Source: Neckera pumila
Taxonomy: Eukaryota > Streptophyta > Bryopsida > Hypnales > Neckeraceae
DNA length: 64,000 bases
Reading direction: 5' to 3'
Assembly: GCA_963969595.1 (NCBI GenBank)
Contig: OZ018417.1
Location: 4,528,501 to 4,592,500 of the forward strand
A program made the translations under genes and the position numbers. Below, piece after piece: positions 57,614 to 64,000 of the stretch (position 1 is its first letter; the number at the start of each line of letters is the position of its first letter). The notes below the pieces were generated by a model. The model had not been told where the DNA came from. It worked only from the letters and a program-made list of their open reading frames with translations, and made no database searches.

Positions 57614-58858
57614 TAGGGTTTAACGGTTAACTAGTGTATGCTCCAATTAAAGACTATTTTCAAAAAATAGTATATAATTGTAATAACTCCTCAAATTATA
57701 TCACTATCATTAAAATCTGGAGAAAATTCTTCTCTCTATTGATCTTTCATACAAATTCTTTAGGGATTTCTAAAATGAATAATAATTGGATGAAATACAT
57801 TTTTTATCTTATTTTCCTTTTTTCTCTATTATGAGGATATTGATGTGAGACATTGAACAAATAAACTCTTATAATACTAGTATGCTAGTTTTCTTGAAGA
57901 TATCCTATTAGCACAAATAAAATACAGATAAAATTGTATTTTTTTCTAATTTTGTTGAAGAATCATATATTAATTCATTACCTCTACTTTGTGTTGTGCG
58001 CATAGATGTGACATCTATAACAAATCAGAACTTATCATGTGCTATGCTACTAATGAATCTCTAAAATTTTCTGTAAAATAAACCAATCTATAACAGGAAA
58101 AATGATTGGTTTGCATTTTTGACATTATTGAATTTTAAAAGAAAAAACACTATATAAAGACAAATACTCGTAAGAGAAATGGGGAAAGTAATTGAAGTTT
58201 TAGTTTTTTGACAAAGTATGGATTTTTTATGAATTTTTGAAGTATGTGGCCCAATTAGCCCACAAGAGTCTTTAGACTACCTCCAAATCAACAAAAAATG
58301 TATCCACAATAGCCATCTTATTTACCTACAGTGGGACCTAAAGTAGTCACAATATTCCTAATATGGCTATAATATCAAGTCTAACAAAAAATCACTTCAT
58401 GTGATGAAATTACACTCAAAAGGTGAAAGTTCTTATTGCAATCACAAATCATTCCATCTCCATCATCCAAGACATTGATTGTAACCACTAACTCAACCTA
58501 ATGTAGCCCAAATTTCATTTATTGAAAATGCAAGACTTTGTTGGATCATTTCCCAAGTGTATGTGATGGATATTTTACCTATGATAGGTTGATTTACCTT
58601 AACCTTTAAAGGACATTTTAGGCCTAAGGGGCATGCAATCCAGAGAATAACAAGAATTGCCAAAACTTGTGTCAACAGTTCCTTTTGAAAATTGCCTCAT
58701 TTTTCTTCTTGTCTGAGGAGGCATGGAGTGAGGTTTTGCTTCATTGGAATTGTGATCATTGCAAGTAGAGTGATCTTCATCATTTTCTTCATCATTTTTG
58801 TGCAAAGGAGGAGGCACTTCTTTTTTAACATAGCCCAAAGGAAAGCAACTGTCTAGCT
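57614..58858. other. AT-rich spacer with dispersed repeat copy 2
   Basis: No gene is seen. The part 58220-58485 matches 9960-10195 (AGACTACCTCCAAATCAACA, AAATGTATCCACAATA, GACATTGATTGTAACCA). At 58591 TTAACCTTTAAAGGACATTT resembles a TTAA-family end without a clear partner. Confidence 0.45.
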
Positions 58859-59061
58859 AGCTATAAGAGAAAGGGGTGTTTTAAGTATAGTCCCAGTAGT
58901 ATTATCTTTTAAGTGATGACCTTTAAGTAATGTTTTTACTAAAATTTTACTAAAAAGACAATCTTTTTAGTAAATTTTTACTAAAAGCCTTACTTAAAGG
59001 TCATCACTTAAAAGATAATACTACTGGGACTATACTTAAAACACCCCTTTCTCTTGTAGTG
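58859..59061. mobile_element. 203-bp foldback CACTA-type MITE with GCT target duplication
   Basis: The left AGCTATAAGAGAAAGGGGTG and right CACCCCTTTCTCTTGTAGTG form a long palindrome that continues through TTTTAAGTATAGTCCCAGTA. Nearly the whole element is two arms around a short loop. The right end has the intact CACTAC terminus; the left has drifted. GCT flanks both ends (58856-58858 and 59062-59064). Confidence 0.75.
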
Positions 59062-59308
59062 GCTTCATTCCTTGCCTAGGTTTATGGCTTGCCAAAAAAA
59101 CTGTAGCTCTTTGTTGCCCGCTACAAAATTATTGCGAGAGATTCCTTGGATTGCTCGTTGAGGAACTAAAATGTCTTAAAGATTATGTTATGTTACTCTT
59201 CATATATTGGTTTCACAAAAAGATATTTTATTTTGCTTGCTACACTATAGACACAAATAAAATATTAAATCCTTCTCCCATAGGATAATTGAGCATTTTA
59301 GGAGTTAA

Positions 59309-59631
59309 CCCCTAAACCTCCAGAGTCTTTTCCAGAATTCATGATTCAAAAAAAATTGTCATAAGTACTATTTGGAAGAATCTTTTGGAATTGATGTGCA
59401 AATGAAAGTTGTAGACTTTGAATTATATATTCCATCCCTGTGGTTAGATTCACCAATGCTATGACCAATATTTTTTAGGAATTTTGAAAGGCAAATTTCA
59501 AAATTCCTTCTAAATTCAATTACAAGCAAAATATTATCATTTTTTGAGTAATATTTGCTGAAATGGATTTAAAAGGAAGTTCTCTTGCCGTGGTGATTTT
59601 TTGAAATTTTTGTGTTCTTAATATCTATAAC
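59309..59631. mobile_element. Left end of a TTAA-family element, cut by a hAT MITE
   Basis: TTAA at 59305-59308 precedes CCCCTAAACCTCC, as in the 8454-9379 family. The following AT-rich text (GGTTAGATTCACCAATGCTA, TTTTGAAAGGCAAATTTC) is noncoding. The hAT element at 59632 follows and the right end was not found. Confidence 0.35.
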
Positions 59632-59915
59632 CAGGGCTTTTTTTTTGGCTTTCTAGTGCCAGATTGCACTAGAAAAAATAACTTAGCTGAAAAATGGTAA
59701 AAAAATGGAAAAAAACTTGGATGAAATTGCCCCCAAAAATTCAAAGTACAAAAAAAACTGGATGAAATCGCCACACTGTAAATGGAAACCAAATTATAGA
59801 CATGTGATATGTATATTTTCTATTTGGTATGGACGAATGTTGAAATTTGAAGCACCACTGCAAAAGTTTATATCGTCATTATGGCACTTCTTAAAAAACA
59901 AAAACATAAAACCTG
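59632..59915. mobile_element. hAT-type MITE, copy 1 (284 bp)
   Basis: The element starts CAGGGCTTTTTTTTTGGC and ends AAAACATAAAACCTG, close to the hAT CAGGG..CCCTG terminus. Eight-base flanks TCTATAAC (59624-59631) and TCTATGAC (59916-59923) differ at one base, fitting the 8-bp hAT duplication. No coding capacity. Confidence 0.75.
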
Positions 59916-60137
59916 TCTATGACCTCATTTTTGCAAATCCAGTTTTGAACTAGAGTCAATGCAATTTTGGCTCCATCAACCATTTGAATTTACTTCCACA
60001 TTTATAATTTTAGAAAAATATGTATTCTAGTTACACCAAATTCAACCATTAGTTCGGACAACAACTTGACAAAGTATCTCCGCAAATTAGAATGACTTTT
60101 ATCCAAGCAGAATGAGAAAGAAACAAGAGTTTCAATC

Positions 60138-60410
60138 TAGGGTTTTTTTTTTTTTTTTTTTTTAAGAAGTGCCGTAGTGATGGTATAAACTTTTGCAGTG
60201 GTGCTTCAAATTTCAACATTCATCCATACCAAATAGAAAATATACATATCACATGTCTGTAATTTGGTTTCCATCCACAATCTGGCGATTTCATCCAATA
60301 TTTTTTTATACTTTGAATTTTTTTGGACGATTTCCATTTTTTTTAACATTTTTTAGCCAGATTATTTTTTCTAGTGCAATCTGGCACCAGAAAGCCAAAA
60401 AAAAGCTCTG
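60138..60410. mobile_element. hAT-type MITE, copy 2 (273 bp), opposite orientation
   Basis: A perfect 8-bp duplication TTTCAATC (60130-60137 and 60411-60418) flanks TAGGG followed by a T tract and, at the right, CCAAAAAAAAGCTCTG. The body is the reverse complement of copy 1 across about 250 bp (GCACTAGAAAAAATAA in copy 1 corresponds to TTATTTTTTCTAGTGC here). Confidence 0.8.
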
Positions 60411-61482
60411 TTTCAATCTGTTTGTCGTAGAAACTGGAGCGCTTACGGGTTACAAGAGTAGCTAGTCTTCCTTACAGACTAGCATAGAAGTAGTTGGACG
60501 AATTATGCCCTACAAACTCAAATCCTCAATAAAACCAAGCATTACAGATACACAACAAGGGATATGAAGATTGGAAGAGCAAAACTTGTGTAAACTCAAA
60601 TTTGGTCCTCTGTAACCTATGCCATGCTCACCTGTATGATGATTGGAATGGTTCCTTCAATTTCAAGCTTGATAGACCCGCAATCATCATTCTCAAAGAA
60701 AAACAGACTCCTCAAAATTTTTCCAAAAAACTTGTTAAATTTGCATGAAGAATGTACTGTAGCTTGCCTCTCAACACTTCACCAGTTTATTTTAAGCCAA
60801 GTGAACAGGGATGCTCTTGTGAACAATTGCTTACACAGAGACCCACTGCGACTCCCTTTCTTCATAACATCTGCTTCAATGTCACCTTGCGTTTTGCGTA
60901 AAGCATACTTGTGCAGTGTCGGATTTCTCTCAAAATCACAACTTCAATCCACCATACCAAATCCCATCAACAACCCAAAAACAAACAAACCAACAAATCT
61001 TACCATGGTTTGAATTCCAGACGAGAATCGAGATACGTACACGAAGAGATCAGAAGAGAGAACACAAAATTCAAAAGCACAAAATGCAAATGCGCAAAAT
61101 TGGAATGCAGACAAAGAGAATTCACAGCAGGGATGCATGAAAATTTCAAACTAAACCCTCACACTCTAGGGAGCGCCCAAAGCATTAGCCCCGCCCAAAA
61201 ATTTGAACGACAGCAGCCTTCTTCCCCGCCTTGGAAGTCCCGCCACAAGGGCCGTCGACGTTGACAGGAGGAGGAGCGACGAGGACGACGATGGTGGTGG
61301 TGGTGATGGAGCTGTGTTCATGGATATTTTCATATTTACAAGACGGCAAGACCAGAGTTCCTCGAATGGTCGGGATTGCAGCGGCAGGAGGCATTCTTTG
61401 TGATGGTGTGCAAGTTGCATACAGAAGAGCGGAGAATCCGAGGAGTGTTTGCTTGGTATGATGAGGGTGTGTGTTGTGGAGC
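60411..61482. other. 3' flank of the F-box/kelch gene
   Basis: This probably includes the 3' UTR of the minus-strand gene that ends at 61483. GC rises at 61190-61480 with a GACGACGATGGTGGTGGTGG simple stretch. The frames in it (minus strand 61166-61519 and 61185-61394) are composition-driven and overlap the coding gene end. Confidence 0.4.
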
Positions 61483-62937
61483 TTACACGAGGGCGGAGAA
61501 GCTGAGCTCGAAGAGCCATGGCAAGGGCTGCAAGTGGCTTTCGGGAAGCTCCATCATGTCGGCGTTCAAGTACTGGCTGACAGGGTTCATCTCCGGGAGG
61601 CGTTCCTTGCGAGGATGGTGATGAATAGCTGCTGCTGTAGCATCCATTTTGGTGTCGAGGAATGTGTACACCATGCCTTTAGCTTCTTTCGGGTAATAGA
61701 TGCACACTTGGTTTTGCCCCTGCGCGACGCAGGTCCCTCGCGACTGGCAAAGCGGGCGATGCTCCACCACGTGGCGCCGCAGTCTGCCTTGCTTGCGGGA
61801 ATTTGACAACATGGCGGCGAAAAAAGCTTCGCGCTCACGGGAGGGGTTAGGGTCATTCCAGGCAGAAAGAGCGGTGAGCGTGCCATTAGGGTTCACAGTG
61901 GCGATGGTGTCGAGCTCGTCGATGGTGAAACCCTTGAGACGTGTGCCTTGGATGTGAAACTCCTCGTAGTAATAGATCGCGGTTTGGCAGGTGACGAACT
62001 GCGCGTTCATGCTTCCCCCCCAAGCGTCGAAGTTCCTGAGAAACTCGCAGCTGAGGTTTTGCACCCACGTCCCGGAGTCGAGGTGGTAGGCCAGCAGGAG
62101 GTTATCGAGTTGCGGGCCGCGGGCTAAGCAGTAGAGGAAGCCGTTGGAGTAGACGCCATTCTGGTAGCGTTGGAGGCGCAAGCCTTGCGGGGAGTTGCTG
62201 GTTTCGGTCCATGCGTTTGTGGAAGAGTCGTAGCACTCTGTTTTTCGGATAATTGTGTACTCCCCTGCAACCAAGGAGTATCCGCCTGACGCGATAATCC
62301 TGTACCTGCTGCTGTTTTTGCTGTCTCGCAAGATGTGGAGGAGGTCCGGGCATCGCGGTTTAGTCAGGGGAGGTAGTCGCCGGTGTTCGCGTGTCAAGGG
62401 ATTGCAAACCGTGACTGGGAAGATTGTGCCCCTTACCAGAGCGCAGATGAGGCCGTGTGAGGAAGCACAGAGAAGCCCGTCGGAGGCGGCGAGCACGGTG
62501 TCAGGGTGATCCGTCGCAACGAGGAGAGCCGAGAAAGATGGCAGCCATTTCCAGAGCTTGGTGGTTGGTTCGTAACCTGCCCATATCCACTTCTCCCCTT
62601 TAGCAACAAGGAAAGCCACGGGAGCAAAAGCGTGTTGGTCTGTGGAAGTTAGACGCTCTGAAACGGGACACAACCGAAGCTGGTGAGTGACATCGCGAAG
62701 CTCGTGGCACACGCTTTGCAATCGGATAACACTGTGGGCATCCAACCGTGAGAAAACCTCAACTCTTAACTCCTGCGGTAACCGCAGCAGCAAAGATCTT
62801 TGCTGCTGCGGAGCACGTCCACGCTGCAAAACAGGGTTGCTGCAGGCTTCTGCCGCGTTGGGACACACCTCCTTCCTAGGGGAGACATGCTTCACCCCAC
62901 ACTGGCCACCACCAAAGCGTGGTTCTCGTGTGCCCAT
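61483..62937 (-). CDS. F-box protein with a kelch-like/beta-propeller C-terminal region
   Basis: A single exon of 484 residues. ATG at 62937 (MGTREPRFGG) is used, since the open frame before it starts only at TTG. The F-box lies at about 49-83 (LRLPQELRVEVFSRLDAHSV, IRLQSVCHELRD) and would bind SKP1 in an SCF ligase. Downstream are propeller-type features of F-box associated/kelch regions: LLCASSHGLICALV, VCNPLTREHRRLPPL, ECYDSSTNAWTETSNSPQG, VYSNGFLYCLARGPQLDNLL and LLAYHLDSGTWV. These predict a substrate-recognition propeller. The last about 110 residues, including a Cys/Arg-rich stretch and a leucine-rich end, match nothing I know. Short propeller repeats make the exact subclass uncertain. 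No damage is seen. Confidence 0.8.
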   Translation of the reverse strand: MGTREPRFGGGQCGVKHVSPRKEVCPNAAEACSNPVLQRGRAPQQQRSLLLRLPQELRVEVFSRLDAHSVIRLQSVCHELRDVTHQLRLCPVSERLTSTDQHAFAPVAFLVAKGEKWIWAGYEPTTKLWKWLPSFSALLVATDHPDTVLAASDGLLCASSHGLICALVRGTIFPVTVCNPLTREHRRLPPLTKPRCPDLLHILRDSKNSSRYRIIASGGYSLVAGEYTIIRKTECYDSSTNAWTETSNSPQGLRLQRYQNGVYSNGFLYCLARGPQLDNLLLAYHLDSGTWVQNLSCEFLRNFDAWGGSMNAQFVTCQTAIYYYEEFHIQGTRLKGFTIDELDTIATVNPNGTLTALSAWNDPNPSREREAFFAAMLSNSRKQGRLRRHVVEHRPLCQSRGTCVAQGQNQVCIYYPKEAKGMVYTFLDTKMDATAAAIHHHPRKERLPEMNPVSQYLNADMMELPESHLQPLPWLFELSFSALV

Positions 62938-64000
62938 CTCCGAGCTTCTTTTGCTATTGTGCACACAGCTGAAGTCCAACTAGTAAGCCACTCTCGCTAA
63001 GCCTAATTGGAAGCATCAAAACCCTGAATTACTCTGGTTCATCTCCTCCTTCATCTTACTTTAATAAAACGGACGCGAGAAACACAAGGGCGAACACTCA
63101 CCGTGTGTCTTCAGATCCGAAGTAGATGTCACGCGCGATGATGCTCCTCACACTCGTCCCCTCCTGGTATGCTTGATCCGAAAGCAGACATCGTCAATTG
63201 TGATCGTCCAGGGCTCAAGACTGGAGGATCTCCCAAAATTTGAACATTTGCCACTGCAATATCGGCTAACCACACCCACCCACAAGAGCTTGCGGACCTG
63301 CAGAGAGGACCTTCAACCTTGCAACGATTGTCCCCGGACCTGGAACTAGCCCTTCTTTGGCCGGCAACGACGTCGCTCAACACAAGATCCTGTCTCTGAA
63401 TGTTGCAAGTACTCTATACCCTCTACTTAATAAACCGAGAGTCCAAGATCCTTGTAAATTGCGAAATCCTAACAAAATATGTACTTTCTCCGCCAACAAA
63501 ATGGTGAATTTGCTTCGAGATGAAGGGAGACAGAGCGAGAAGACGACATGAGAGTACACAATGAAGCGAGAAAGTTGCTGGAGAGAAGACCCAAACAGGG
63601 GGCTCACGTTTAAAGGAGTGGGACCCATAGATCTGTGGGGCACGCTAAATGAACCTTTAGTTTAAGGAGCTTTAATGTCCTGTAATGAGTTACATGAAAT
63701 ATTTGCTCTACCATAACATCGACAGAAGTGCAGTAAGAAATGGCGAATCCATTTGCGTGATTCACTCAAGAGGAGGCCAATTAACTTACAGTCAAAATTT
63801 CTTCCGAAGTTTTTGCAGCTTCCCTGAAGTCAAAGAACTCTGATCCAAACAAATTGCGCAAAGAATAGTACTCCGTAATTAGCTTAGTGATCGAATGTTC
63901 CAGTTTTCCAGGGCACAGGAGTGGATGAGCACGCGGGGAACGATGGGAACGAAAGGAGCGAACGAAGTGAGAGACAGAGAGCCGCCAATCAGGTCTGGCA
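62938..64000. other. Upstream flank of the F-box/kelch gene to the window edge
   Basis: Moderate GC with short frames only (63129-63383 and 63377-63643 on the minus strand). It should hold the promoter and 5' UTR, possibly with a noncoding first exon, of the minus-strand F-box gene. Nothing else is recognised. Confidence 0.4.

Noticed and set aside
1..64000. CRISPR array, prokaryotic defence cluster, viral insertion, tRNA or rRNA genes
   Set aside because: No direct repeats with regular spacers, no operon structure and no recognisable RNA gene were seen; all evidence points to plant nuclear DNA.

Overview
The window is nuclear DNA of a land plant. The genes have spliceosomal introns with GT/AG borders, and several encode plant-specific products: a starch branching enzyme, a plastid-type solanesyl diphosphate synthase with a transit-peptide-like leader, a TOM2A tetraspanin and an FBL10-like F-box/LRR protein. 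The AT-rich spacers, modest introns and intronless F-box genes make me favour a non-seed plant, perhaps a moss. That last step is inference; no species is claimed.

Layout. 0-3.4 kb: 3' end of a starch branching enzyme gene (+), whose introns hold a CACTA transposon end and two small relatives of a TTAA-flanked element. 4.2-6.2 kb: a protein-kinase gene (-) broken by one in-frame TAG, with a TIR element and a duplicated scrap of the kinase just downstream. 6.2-10.8 kb: spacer with a GC-rich island and a 926-bp TTAA-flanked element. 10.8-13.7 kb: TOM2A-like tetraspanin (-). 15.6-15.9 kb: a MITE. 17.9-20.6 kb: solanesyl diphosphate synthase (-). 24.5-26.2 kb: membrane protein with a C-terminal SAM domain (-). 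28.7-32.5 kb: SUMO E1 subunit SAE2/UBA2 (-, 12 coding exons). 33.1-33.9 kb: small unknown gene (-) whose start region is tandemly duplicated. 34-49 kb: mainly transposons (TTAA element, MITEs, a 2.7-kb CACTA element, a decayed LINE, a defective PIF/Harbinger). 50.1-52.0 kb: TMEM45/DUF716 membrane protein (+). 53.2-55.1 kb: FBL10-like F-box/LRR protein (-). 56.8-60.4 kb: nested TTAA, CACTA and hAT small elements. 61.5-62.9 kb: F-box/kelch-like protein (-).

The host genes do not form a pathway or cluster. They cover starch synthesis, plastoquinone side-chain synthesis, SUMO activation, SCF ubiquitin-ligase substrate adaptors and membrane proteins. Exon maps were derived by translating the exons, requiring splice borders and checking that reading phase is kept across every junction; they are strong for SBE, TOM2A, SPS, SAE2, the SAM-domain gene and DUF716.

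The most novel-looking feature is not a gene system. It is a family of short elements flanked by TTAA with CCC...GGG termini (829-1061, 8454-9379, 35302-35893, 51103-51325, with partial copies elsewhere). This is the signature of piggyBac-type transposition, which is seldom reported in plants. I saw no CRISPR array, defence island, tRNA or rRNA gene.
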